This document shows positions 6,706 through 13,985 of a stretch of 16,992 nucleotides of DNA, piece after piece. The stretch covers positions 1-16,992 of the forward strand of contig JBELIG010000054.1 in assembly GCA_042091035.1 (NCBI GenBank), in the 5' to 3' direction. The DNA comes from AM-2324 sp042091035 (GTDB lineage Bacteria; Bacteroidota; Bacteroidia; Chitinophagales; Saprospiraceae). How positions within the stretch are numbered: position 1 is the first letter of the stretch; each line of letters begins with the position of its first letter. The position numbers and the translations under genes are program-made. The notes under the pieces are model-generated. The model did not search any database. It was not told where the DNA came from and worked only from the letters and a program-made list of their open reading frames with translations.

Positions 6706-8048
6706 TATCGGAACAGATCTTCAACTACAGGAATGGTTTCGGGCATAGCGAACACTATGACCTTGTCTTTATTCTTCATTTGGAAATCGCCATTTGGAAT
6801 CAGACCTTTATTGTTTCTGATGATTCCTCCGATGATAACACTCTTTGGAAGGGGAAGATCTTTGATTGGATGTTTTGTCAATTGATTATCTCTATGTAAT
6901 TCGAATTCAATTAACTCTGCATCTACGCCCTTTAGAGAGACGATCTCTTCGACTTTACCCTTTCGTATGAATCTGAAGATGTTATTTGCTGCAATAAGTT
7001 TTTTATTGATTAGAGTGTCAACGCCTATGTTTTGCGAAATATGCACATAGTCAGAATTTTCAACTTGTGCTATAGTTTTGAATACGCCATGGTTCTTTGC
7101 ACTTAGGGAGGTAATGATATTTGTTTCCGAGTTTGGGGTAAGTGCAAGGAAGGCATCCATGTGTTCTAAGCCTTCTTCTTCGAGCATATCCATATTAGAT
7201 GGATCTGCATTAATGATTAGGGCATTTTGAAGATGTTCTGCCAAATAATTACAGCGATCTTTATTTTTTTCAACTATAGTGACATTGAAATCTTTTTCTA
7301 ACATTTTGGCGGTAGAATAGGTTAGGTTTCCTCCACCGACAATCATAATGCGGTTGATTTTACCATTTTCCTTACCTACATATTCCTTCAGGGGCAATTT
7401 CTTTCTATCGTTGGTCATAAAGAAAACATGGTCATTTTCTTTGAGTGTTGTTGAGCCTTCTGGTAGGATTGTACTGCTATCTCTCAATATTGCTATAGGC
7501 CTAACTGTTCCGCTCAATGTTGACGAAACTCTCAACTCTCGAATGGTTTTGTTTTTTAGTGGAGAACAAGCCTCTAAGGTCAAGCCTACGACGGACATTT
7601 TACCACCTTCAAAATCAAATACATCTGTGAAATAGGACTCTTGAATTAATTTTTGTAACTCTTGTGCAGCGAGTTTATTTGGACAAATCACTGAGTCGAC
7701 TCCAAGGTCCATGAAATCAGATTTGGTATTCTTTTCAATATACTCTTGATTTTGTACACGTGCTACAGTCTTTGTTGCACCCATTTTCTTGGCGAGTATG
7801 GATGAAATAAGGTTCGTCTTTTCAGAGGTGGTAACTGCAAGAAACAGATTTGCTTTTTTTACCCCTGCAGACTGTAGGATTTCTGGAGAGGCACAATCGC
7901 CGCAAATTGTTAATACATCTAATCTGTTTGACACCATCTCAAGTACATCTTCATCCCTGTCAATTAGTGTAATGTTCTGACTTTCTTGTGCTAATAATTC
8001 TGCTAAATGATAGCCTACGTCTCCTGCTCCCGCAATGACAATATTCAT
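6705..8048 (-). CDS. trkA: Potassium uptake regulatory subunit TrkA (two RCK/TrkA_N units)
   Basis: The cytoplasmic nucleotide-binding ring protein controls the TrkH channel. The 447 residues hold two tandem units, each a Rossmann RCK domain followed by a TrkA_C domain. The first has GAGDVG at 7-12 with an acidic D30 at the end of the second strand, the pattern for NAD(H). Its TrkA_C part lies near 145-215. The second has GGGNLT at 238-243 and E260 at the matching place, with TrkA_C near 370-447. Length is typical for double-unit TrkA. It starts the minus-strand operon trkA-trkH-mnmE. A TAnnTTTG box lies 41 bp upstream of the start codon on the coding strand. Confidence 0.95.
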   Translation of the reverse strand: MNIVIAGAGDVGYHLAELLAQESQNITLIDRDEDVLEMVSNRLDVLTICGDCASPEILQSAGVKKANLFLAVTTSEKTNLISSILAKKMGATKTVARVQNQEYIEKNTKSDFMDLGVDSVICPNKLAAQELQKLIQESYFTDVFDFEGGKMSVVGLTLEACSPLKNKTIRELRVSSTLSGTVRPIAILRDSSTILPEGSTTLKENDHVFFMTNDRKKLPLKEYVGKENGKINRIMIVGGGNLTYSTAKMLEKDFNVTIVEKNKDRCNYLAEHLQNALIINADPSNMDMLEEEGLEHMDAFLALTPNSETNIITSLSAKNHGVFKTIAQVENSDYVHISQNIGVDTLINKKLIAANNIFRFIRKGKVEEIVSLKGVDAELIEFELHRDNQLTKHPIKDLPLPKSVIIGGIIRNNKGLIPNGDFQMKNKDKVIVFAMPETIPVVEDLFR

Positions 8049-8088
8049 AAAATTGATTCTGTTAATTACCTCTATGAGTTAATAGAGA

Positions 8089-8096
8089 CAAAATTA
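8089..8096 (-). promoter_or_regulatory. -7 promoter element for trkA-trkH-mnmE
   Basis: On the minus strand TAATTTTG matches the Bacteroidota -7 consensus TAnnTTTG exactly. It would place the transcript start near 8082, about 34 nt before the trkA ATG. A TTTG at 8124-8121 is 24 bp upstream, longer than ideal for the -33 element, so this is a partial match. Confidence 0.45.
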
Positions 8097-8177
8097 CAAG
8101 ATTTTGTGTTCTAAAGTGGACAAATCTTCCGATATAATCGTTTAAAGTAATGAATAGGTTAAAATCAAAGAAAAATT

Positions 8178-8654
8178 ATGAAGCGTATCCTCTTTGTATG
8201 TTTAGGGAATATCTGTCGTTCTCCACTTGCGGAGGGTATTTTAAAGGCGAAAGTGCAGGCAAAGGGATTGGATTGGTTTGTTGATTCAGCAGGAACTTCA
8301 GGTATGCATGCGGGTGCATTAGCAGATGTTCGATCGATTGAAATTGCGAAGGCTAGGGGGCTAGATATTTTAGATCAGCGGTCTAGGCAGTTCAATAAAT
8401 CTGATTTTTTTGAATTTGATTTTGTTTATGTGATGGATAAGCTTAACTTAAAAAATGTTCTTGCTATGGCGGAGTCTGATAAAGACCGATCCAAAGTAGC
8501 ACTAATCATGGACGAGGTCTATAAAGGACAGCGTACAGATGTACCAGACCCATACTGGAACGATGATGGATTTGCAGGCGTTTACGATATGCTTGATAAA
8601 GCTTGCGATGCAATCCTTCAAAAACACTTAAACAGAGAAAATATTGAAATCTGA
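8178..8654 (+). CDS. Low-molecular-weight protein tyrosine phosphatase
   Basis: The protein removes phosphate from phosphotyrosine (and some small phosphates) through a phosphocysteine intermediate in the cytoplasm. The 158-residue length is typical. The active-site loop C8-LGNIC-R14-S15 is at the N-terminus (Cys-x5-Arg-Ser), and the general-acid loop DPYW is at 124-127 with D124. The downstream GFAGVYDML helix (131-139) is also typical. The fold is shared with arsenate reductases, but the DPYW loop and YDML region favour the phosphatase. The gene is divergent from trkA across 129 bp and ends in a bidirectional terminator facing sucA, so it is likely transcribed alone. Substrates are not evident: no capsule kinase or arsenic genes are nearby. 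Confidence 0.93.
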   Translation: MKRILFVCLGNICRSPLAEGILKAKVQAKGLDWFVDSAGTSGMHAGALADVRSIEIAKARGLDILDQRSRQFNKSDFFEFDFVYVMDKLNLKNVLAMAESDKDRSKVALIMDEVYKGQRTDVPDPYWNDDGFAGVYDMLDKACDAILQKHLNRENIEI

Positions 8655-8665
8655 ATTTAATATTT

Positions 8666-8702
8666 AAAAAGCCCACTGTGTATTATGCAGTGGGCTTTGT
8701 TT
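8666..8702. terminator. Bidirectional terminator between the phosphatase gene and sucA
   Basis: GCCCACTG (8671-8678) and CAGTGGGC (8688-8695) form a strong 8-bp stem, extended by flanking A and T residues. A-tracts precede and T-rich sequence follows on both strands. The stem sits between the phosphatase stop and the sucA stop, so it serves both convergent genes. Confidence 0.9.
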
Positions 8703-11450
8703 TTATTTGAATGCTTTCTCAACAATATCGATCTGTTGTTGATCATGCACTTTTTTGAATCCGGTTGCCGGTGAGGCTGATGCCTTCCGAGCGATTACTT
8801 TCATAGGTCTTTGCTGATGCAAGCTCATGAATATATGTTGCCAAGCACCCATGTTTTCAGGTTCTTCTTGCACCCAAATAGTCTCCGCGTCACCATATTT
8901 TTTAAATAGATCTGCCAGTTGTTTTTCAGCAATTGGGTAAAGTTGTTCCATGCGTACAATGGCTACATCTTCTCGATTATCTGCCTTTTGTTTAGCTAGA
9001 AGATCGAAGTATATTTTACCTGTACACAGTAATAACCTGTTTACTTTATTTCCTGAACGTGGTCCAAATTTAGGATCATCAATGATCTCTTTAAATTTGT
9101 GTTTAGTTTCAAATTCACTGATATCCGATACAACTTCCGGGTGGCGAAGTAGAGACTTCGGAGACATTACAACCAATGGTTTTCTGAATGGTCTTTCTGT
9201 CTGTCTTCTTAATAAGTGGAAGAAGTTAGATGGACTCGTAATGTTTGCAACGGTCATGTTATACTCTGCACAGGATTGAAGGAAACGCTCCACTCTTGCT
9301 GAAGAGTGCTCTGGTCCTTGACCTTCGTAACCATGTGGTAGTAACAATACTAAGCCGCTCATACGTTGCCATTTAGACTCAGCTGCTATTATGTATTGAT
9401 CTATGATCGTTTGTGCTCCGTTGTAGAAATCACCAAATTGTGCTTCCCAGATAATTAGATTTTCTGGAGACGCCAAGGAGTATCCATATTCAAAGCCAAG
9501 CACAGCAAATTCTGATAGCAGGGAATTGAAAATTCTAAATTGGCCCTGTTTTTCTGCTATACCATCAAGTCTATTGTACGGTTCGAAAGTTGTAGCATCG
9601 TGTATGATTGCATGTCTATGCGAGAAAGTACCTCTGCGCACATCCTGGCCAGAGATACGAACATCTCTGTTGTCAAGTAAAAGAGAACCATAAGCAAGCA
9701 ATTCTGCCATTGCCCAGTCCAATTTGTTGTTGTCCAGTAACTTTTGTTTTCCTTTAAACAGTCGGTTGACTTTACTCAATGGCTTTAAGCTTTCAGGTAT
9801 AGTCATCAAATGTTTGATCAATAGATCAATTCTATTTTTATCGATACCTGTGGATGGAGAAGATTCAAAATCCTTTGGATCGGTTGTTTTTCTTAGTTTT
9901 CTCCAAGCTTGTTCGGGCTCTTGGTATTCATATGGAAGTGGTTTTTCTTTTACATTATCCAGTCTTGCCTGAAGGTCTGACCAGAATGTTTTTTCCATAT
10001 TTTCAGCCATATCCTTATCTACATCTCCTCTTGCAATTAGCTTGTTAGAGTAGATAACTCTTGGGTTGTCATGCTTAGAGATGAAGTTATACATCTCGGG
10101 TTGAGTAAACTTAGGATCATCTCCTTCGTTGTGTCCATGCTTACGGTAACAAACCATGTCAATAAACACATCTGAGTTGAATTTTTGGCGGTATTCGACT
10201 GCCAATTCAACAGCAAACACGACTGCTTCAGGATCATCTCCATTTACATGGAAAACGGGTGCCTGTACGAGTTTTGCAGCAGCAGTGGAGTAGGTAGATG
10301 AACGTGCATCTTGGAAATCTGTGGTAAAGCCTACTTGATTATTGATCACGAAGTGCATGGTACCACCGGTATAATAACCTTCCAATTGACTCATTTGAAC
10401 GGTCTCAAATACAACACCCTGACCTGCTACTGCAGCATCACCGTGTATTAGAATTGGAAGTATTTTATCGTAATCACTTTTGTATAAGATATCTGCCTTT
10501 GCTCTTGCGAATCCTTCTACTACTGGATCTACAGATTCCAAGTGTGAAGGGTTTGGGGCTAATTTTAGGTGTACATTTTTTCCAGAAGGTGTAACTACTT
10601 GTGAGGAGTAGCCCAGGTGATATTTTACATCTCCATCACCAAAACTTAGATCTGGTACTGAATTACCTTCAAATTCATTGAATATCATATCATAGGTTTT
10701 ACCCATGATGTTTGCCAGAACATTCAGGCGGCCTCTATGTGCCATTCCGATCACCACTTCTTCTACTTTATCTTCAGCTCCTTTGTTGATGATTGCATCA
10801 AGGGCAGCTATTGCGGACTCTCCACCTTCGAGGGAGAATCTCTTTTGACCAACGTATTTGGTATGAAGGAATTTTTCAAAGCCGACAGCACCATTTAGCT
10901 TTTCAAGAATTCTTTTCTTCTTGTTTAAATCTAAACCATAATCATCCGAGAATTTGCGTTTTTCAATGCGGTCTCTTAGCCATCTACGCTTTTCTCTACT
11001 TTGGATATGGGTTGTTTCGAAGCCTATGTTTCCAGCGTAAATTACTTCTAGATTGTCGATCAATTCTTTGAGTGTCGCCTGCTCAAGTCCAAGTTCAGAG
11101 GATACTAAGAACTTAGAACTAAGGTCCGCATCACTTAGGTCAAAATCTTTCAGATCAAGGTTTGGAAGCCTGTCTCTGCGAGCTCTGATCGGATTAGTTG
11201 TAGAGCGGAGGTGTCCTCTGTCTCTATATGCTTTTATAATTGCATATACTTTTAACTCTTTTGCTAGGTTACCGGAATCCACAACTGTGGAGCCTGCATC
11301 GGCATGTCCATTACTATTTAAGGCAAGGTCAAATCCTTTAAAAAATAATCTCCAACTCTCCTCAACATTGTCCGGGGACTGCTGATAGTTGGTGTACATG
11401 GATTCAATGTAACTAGGGTGTGCGTTAAAAATAAATGATAAATCTTTCAT
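8703..11450 (-). CDS. sucA: 2-oxoglutarate dehydrogenase E1 component (thiamine-diphosphate dependent)
   Basis: SucA decarboxylates 2-oxoglutarate and passes the succinyl group to the lipoyl arm of E2 in the TCA cycle. The 915 residues agree with the usual 900-950. The N-terminal segment SYIESMYTNYQQSPDNVEES (13-32) followed by WRLFF is the conserved E1o arm that contacts the E2 core. Conserved catalytic-domain motifs follow: IGMAHRGRLNVLAN (234-247), KYHLG (276-280), HGDAAVAGQG (336-345), VNGDDPE (402-408) and CYRKHGHNEGDDP (434-446). The last two belong to the diphosphate/Mg2+-binding region. The C-terminal pyrimidine-binding and dehydrogenase C-domains run to the end. The start at 11450 keeps the conserved N-terminal arm. 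No E2 gene (sucB) adjoins it here; the downstream neighbour is a convergent phosphatase gene. Confidence 0.97.
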   Translation of the reverse strand: MKDLSFIFNAHPSYIESMYTNYQQSPDNVEESWRLFFKGFDLALNSNGHADAGSTVVDSGNLAKELKVYAIIKAYRDRGHLRSTTNPIRARRDRLPNLDLKDFDLSDADLSSKFLVSSELGLEQATLKELIDNLEVIYAGNIGFETTHIQSREKRRWLRDRIEKRKFSDDYGLDLNKKKRILEKLNGAVGFEKFLHTKYVGQKRFSLEGGESAIAALDAIINKGAEDKVEEVVIGMAHRGRLNVLANIMGKTYDMIFNEFEGNSVPDLSFGDGDVKYHLGYSSQVVTPSGKNVHLKLAPNPSHLESVDPVVEGFARAKADILYKSDYDKILPILIHGDAAVAGQGVVFETVQMSQLEGYYTGGTMHFVINNQVGFTTDFQDARSSTYSTAAAKLVQAPVFHVNGDDPEAVVFAVELAVEYRQKFNSDVFIDMVCYRKHGHNEGDDPKFTQPEMYNFISKHDNPRVIYSNKLIARGDVDKDMAENMEKTFWSDLQARLDNVKEKPLPYEYQEPEQAWRKLRKTTDPKDFESSPSTGIDKNRIDLLIKHLMTIPESLKPLSKVNRLFKGKQKLLDNNKLDWAMAELLAYGSLLLDNRDVRISGQDVRRGTFSHRHAIIHDATTFEPYNRLDGIAEKQGQFRIFNSLLSEFAVLGFEYGYSLASPENLIIWEAQFGDFYNGAQTIIDQYIIAAESKWQRMSGLVLLLPHGYEGQGPEHSSARVERFLQSCAEYNMTVANITSPSNFFHLLRRQTERPFRKPLVVMSPKSLLRHPEVVSDISEFETKHKFKEIIDDPKFGPRSGNKVNRLLLCTGKIYFDLLAKQKADNREDVAIVRMEQLYPIAEKQLADLFKKYGDAETIWVQEEPENMGAWQHIFMSLHQQRPMKVIARKASASPATGFKKVHDQQQIDIVEKAFK

Positions 11451-11765
11451 CTCGAGTTTGTTAAGGAATAGCCTAGGGCTAATTTCCTAGAATAAATTCT
11501 TTTTGGATTGTTGTTTAATTCTCGATAAACAACGCAAATTTCACTTATTATTATCTAATAAGGAAAAAAAACTACATGAATATTCTTAATTTTACGAACA
11601 TAATATCTGAAAAAGTCTTTTCTTTGTCCAAAGAGACTAATAAACAAAGGATTTTGAAGTAAAAGTGTTGAAAAAAAATTCTTTAAGTTTTATTTTTTGG
11701 AAATAAGTTTTAATTTTGCGTTCCGATTTGAGGAAAGATTGAATAAAAGTCAAAACAAGTAAAAA
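11451..11765. other. Divergent intergenic region between sucA and rpsT
   Basis: This 315-bp AT-rich stretch has no gene that I can see. It holds the rpsT -7 box at 11711-11718. Near sucA there is a dyad, AGGAATAGCC (11464-11473) against GGCTAATTTCCT (11477-11488), with a core TAGCC-TAG-GGCTA. It lies 14-38 bp before the sucA start and could be a leader hairpin or operator. No clear -7 box is visible on the sucA strand. Confidence 0.5.
11711..11718 (+). promoter_or_regulatory. -7 promoter element for rpsT
   Basis: TAATTTTG is an exact match to the Bacteroidota -7 box TAnnTTTG. It gives a transcript start near 11725 and a leader of about 40 nt before rpsT. T-rich sequence lies upstream, but no TTG sits at the ideal spacing. 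Confidence 0.55.
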
Positions 11766-12017
11766 ATGGCACATCATAAGTCTGCACTAAAGAGAATTAG
11801 ACAAGATGCTAAGAAGCGTTTGCATAATCGCTACTTTAAGAAATCAACACGTACGGCAATTAAGAAGCTACGTGGAATGACTGATCAGAAAGAGGCGAAT
11901 GAGTTTTTACCAAAGGTTGTTTCTATGGTAGATAGATTGTCAAAGCGCAATTTGATCCACAGACATAAAGCTTCTAATCTTAAGAGTAAGTTGACTAAGG
12001 CAGTTAACGCTATCTAA
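11766..12017 (+). CDS. rpsT: 30S ribosomal protein bS20
   Basis: The 83-residue, strongly basic protein is the typical size for bS20, which binds 16S rRNA in the small subunit body. It starts MAHHKSALKRIRQDAKKRLHNR, a close match to the family's MANHKSAxKRIRQxxKRRxxNR start. The two helices and the conserved KGxIHxNxAxRxKSRL region, here RNLIHRHKASNLKSKLTKAV (62-81), follow. It is a single-gene unit with its own -7 box and terminator, divergent from sucA. Confidence 0.97.
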   Translation: MAHHKSALKRIRQDAKKRLHNRYFKKSTRTAIKKLRGMTDQKEANEFLPKVVSMVDRLSKRNLIHRHKASNLKSKLTKAVNAI

Positions 12018-12045
12018 TATAGCTTAGACGTATAAAGATATACTG

Positions 12046-12076
12046 GGCGATTCTTCACAATGAGGAATCGCCTTTG
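12046..12076 (+). terminator. Terminator of rpsT
   Basis: GGCGATTC (12046-12053) pairs with GAATCGCC (12065-12072), with further partial pairing inside the loop, and is followed by TTTGT on the plus strand. It begins 28 bp after the rpsT stop and separates rpsT from the paaE promoter. Confidence 0.8.
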
Positions 12077-12095
12077 TACGTTTAATGTAAAAGCT

Positions 12096-12129
12096 AAGAT
12101 TGGCTTATGCTTCTTGCATAATTAATCTT
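12096..12129. promoter_or_regulatory. Interrupted dyad overlapping the paaE -33 region
   Basis: AAGATT (12096-12101) pairs with AATCTT (12124-12129), and inside it TTATGC (12105-12110) pairs with GCATAA (12116-12121) around a TTCTT loop. The right edge overlaps the proposed -33 TTG of paaE. It could be a regulator site or a second weak terminator. The function is not shown. Confidence 0.35.
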
Positions 12130-12157
12130 GAATCTTTTGATGAGTTTTTTATTTTTG
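12128..12157 (+). promoter_or_regulatory. Promoter of paaE
   Basis: TTG at 12128-12130, a 19-bp spacer and TATTTTTG at 12150-12157 match the Bacteroidota pattern TTG-N19-TAnnTTTG exactly. Transcription would begin near 12164, about 30 nt before the paaE ATG. An imperfect palindrome GAATACTAATGTTC lies at 12163-12176, on the expected transcript start. Confidence 0.65.
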
Positions 12158-12193
12158 CAATTGAATACTAATGTTCAAGCCAAATAATTAAAT

Positions 12194-13261
12194 ATGTCCA
12201 AATTCCATGCCCTTCATGTAGCAGAGATTAAAAAAGAGACTCCTGATTGTGTATCTGTTCGATTTAAACTCAGCAATGCACAGCAAGAAACTTTTGGTTT
12301 CAAGCAGGGACAGTATCTCACTCTGCGGAAGGAAATTGATGGAGAAGATGTGCGCAGATCTTATTCAATTTGCACGAGTCCGTTGGATGAGCAATTGACG
12401 GTAGCTATAAAAAAAGTGGAGGGTGGTTTGTTCTCAACTTTTGCCAATGATAAATTGAAAGTAGGGGATACGCTTGATGTGATGCCTCCTATGGGTAATT
12501 TCACTTTAGATGTATCGGCGGGTAAAAAGGGTAATTATGCAGCAATCGCTGCTGGTTCTGGAATTACGCCAGTGCTTTCAATTATGAAAACGGTTCTTTT
12601 GGTTGAGGAGAATTCAACTTTTACACTTTTCTATGGAAATAAAAACACCGAAAATATAATTTTTCAAGAGGAGATTGAAGCCCTTAAGAATCAATTCATG
12701 GGGCGTTTGAAGGTGCATTATGTGCTCAGTCGGGAACATAGTGGATCGGATCTTTTTTATGGACGAATAAACAGAGAGAAGATTGAGGTGTTTACTAAAC
12801 ATCTGATGGACGTAAAATCCACAGATGCTGTTTTTTTATGCGGACCTTATGAGATGATAATGTCTGGAAAGGATGTACTTGAGCTTGCGGGCTTGGATCG
12901 TTCAAAGATACATTTTGAGCTTTTCTATACGCCTGATGCTAATGCGGATGTGTCCAAGAAGGAAGTTGTGACCAATTCAAAGGCAGCAAAGTTGACTGTC
13001 ACTGTGGATGATAATTCATTTACTTTTGAAATGGAATCTGATCAGGATATGATTCTAGATGCGGCGCTAAAGGCTGGTGCAGACTTGCCTTTTGCTTGTA
13101 AGGGCGGCGTATGTTGCACTTGTAAGGCTAAATTGATAGAGGGTGAGGTTAAAATGACAGTCAATTATGCATTGGAGCCAGAGGAGGTAGATGCAGGTTA
13201 TATACTAACTTGTAAGTCGCTTGCTCTTACAGATACGGTTGCGATTACATTTGATGAATAA
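12194..13261 (+). CDS. paaE: Phenylacetyl-CoA epoxidase reductase subunit PaaE
   Basis: PaaE passes electrons from NAD(P)H through FAD and a [2Fe-2S] cluster to the PaaABC oxygenase, which epoxidises the ring of phenylacetyl-CoA. The 355 residues show the ferredoxin reductase module first: FAD-binding RRSYSIC (54-60), nucleotide-binding GSGITP (121-126) and CGP (216-218). A C-terminal plant-type ferredoxin follows from about 266. Cluster ligands are C302, C307, C310 and C340 in the exact C-x4-C-x2-C-x29-C spacing, plus an extra C308. The domain order and length are those of PaaE (also named PaaK). Phenol-hydroxylase reductases share the modules, but the following paaABC genes settle the assignment. 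Here paaE leads the cluster rather than following paaD as in the E. coli order. It lies 5 bp ahead of a TetR gene and is probably co-transcribed with it. Confidence 0.95.
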   Translation: MSKFHALHVAEIKKETPDCVSVRFKLSNAQQETFGFKQGQYLTLRKEIDGEDVRRSYSICTSPLDEQLTVAIKKVEGGLFSTFANDKLKVGDTLDVMPPMGNFTLDVSAGKKGNYAAIAAGSGITPVLSIMKTVLLVEENSTFTLFYGNKNTENIIFQEEIEALKNQFMGRLKVHYVLSREHSGSDLFYGRINREKIEVFTKHLMDVKSTDAVFLCGPYEMIMSGKDVLELAGLDRSKIHFELFYTPDANADVSKKEVVTNSKAAKLTVTVDDNSFTFEMESDQDMILDAALKAGADLPFACKGGVCCTCKAKLIEGEVKMTVNYALEPEEVDAGYILTCKSLALTDTVAITFDE

Positions 13262-13266
13262 AAGAA

Positions 13267-13839
13267 ATGGCATCAAAAAAGAAAATACAAATTATTGAGG
13301 CTGCTGCTAAACTGTTCAAAGAACGGGGTTATGCTGCTGCCTCAATGAGAGATGTGGCTGAGGAGGTAAACTTAACCGTTTCTAGTTTGTATAGTCATAT
13401 AAAGGGAAAGGACGATTTACTCAGACTAATATGCTTCGGGAATTCAGAAAAATTTCACGATGGTATTACCTCTGTTGAAAAGAAGGGGAAGAATGACAAA
13501 GAGCGTTTACGAATGCTTGTTCGCTTACATATTGTTATGTCACTGGAGTACTCAACTACTGTGACTGTTTTTAATGACGAGTGGAAGCATCTTCCAGAAC
13601 CGCACCTTTCTTTCTTTAAAGAACTTCGCAGAAGTTATGAACAGCGGGTGCTCAGGATTATAGAGTCTGGATTGACAGAGAGTGGTTTAGATGGCCGGGA
13701 CTCAAGATTACTGATGTATTCGATGCTGTCTTCATTAAATTGGTTGCATTACTCTGCTTTTTACAGGAATCACCCTAATCGGGATTCTGTGATTGGCGAA
13801 TTAGAAAATATGATACTACGAGCAATAATTGGTGTTTAG
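13267..13839 (+). CDS. TetR-family transcriptional regulator, candidate PaaR repressor
   Basis: The 190-residue protein has an N-terminal TetR DNA-binding domain: AAKLFKERGYAAASMRDVAE (13-32), the recognition helix region VNLTVSSLYSHIKGKDDLL (34-52), then a helical ligand-binding domain. The segment DEWKHLPEPHLSFFKELRRS (104-123) is typical of the subgroup that senses CoA thioesters in lipid or aromatic catabolism. It starts 5 bp after the paaE stop and lies between paaE and paaA. That position and the palindrome at the paaA promoter make it the likely PaaR-type repressor, released by phenylacetyl-CoA. The effector is inferred from known TetR-type PaaR proteins, not from this sequence. The N-terminus is short and leads straight into the first helix, so the start is credible. 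Confidence 0.9.
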   Translation: MASKKKIQIIEAAAKLFKERGYAAASMRDVAEEVNLTVSSLYSHIKGKDDLLRLICFGNSEKFHDGITSVEKKGKNDKERLRMLVRLHIVMSLEYSTTVTVFNDEWKHLPEPHLSFFKELRRSYEQRVLRIIESGLTESGLDGRDSRLLMYSMLSSLNWLHYSAFYRNHPNRDSVIGELENMILRAIIGV

Positions 13840-13870
13840 CGCTTATGTGACAGATATCTTAGGGATTTTC

Positions 13871-13884
13871 CGAACAAGTGTTCG
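13871..13884. promoter_or_regulatory. Palindromic operator, candidate PaaR/TetR binding site
   Basis: CGAACA-AG-TGTTCG is a perfect 6-bp inverted repeat with a 2-bp spacer. It ends 20 bp before the -7 box of the paaA promoter, so it covers the -33 position, where a bound repressor would block RNA polymerase. It resembles the CNAACGNNCGTTNG site I recall for the TetR-type PaaR of Thermus, agreeing at 8 of the 10 fixed positions. The TetR gene ends only 32 bp upstream. Confidence 0.65.
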
Positions 13885-13904
13885 TTTTTTTTCGGTTCAT
13901 TCCT

Positions 13905-13912
13905 TATATTTG
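13905..13912 (+). promoter_or_regulatory. -7 element of the paaABC promoter
   Basis: TATATTTG matches TAnnTTTG exactly. The expected transcript start is near 13919, leaving a leader of about 67 nt before paaA. The -33 position falls in the right half of the palindrome (TTCG at 13881-13884) instead of a canonical TTG, which suggests a weak or controlled promoter. Confidence 0.65.
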
Positions 13913-13985
13913 TAGTAGAAGAGTAATTTATGTGAATAAATGACTACTTCAGCCTACCAAATTATTGTTGTAATTTAAAAGAATT

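Noticed and set aside
8178..8654. Arsenate reductase of the LMW-phosphatase fold
   Set aside because: The DPYW general-acid loop and lack of the arsenate-reductase Cys arrangement or ars genes favour a tyrosine phosphatase.
8950..9279. Plus-strand open frame inside sucA
   Set aside because: It is antisense to a well-conserved enzyme gene and encodes nothing recognisable. Similar antisense frames inside trkA, trkH, paaA and paaC were rejected for the same reason.
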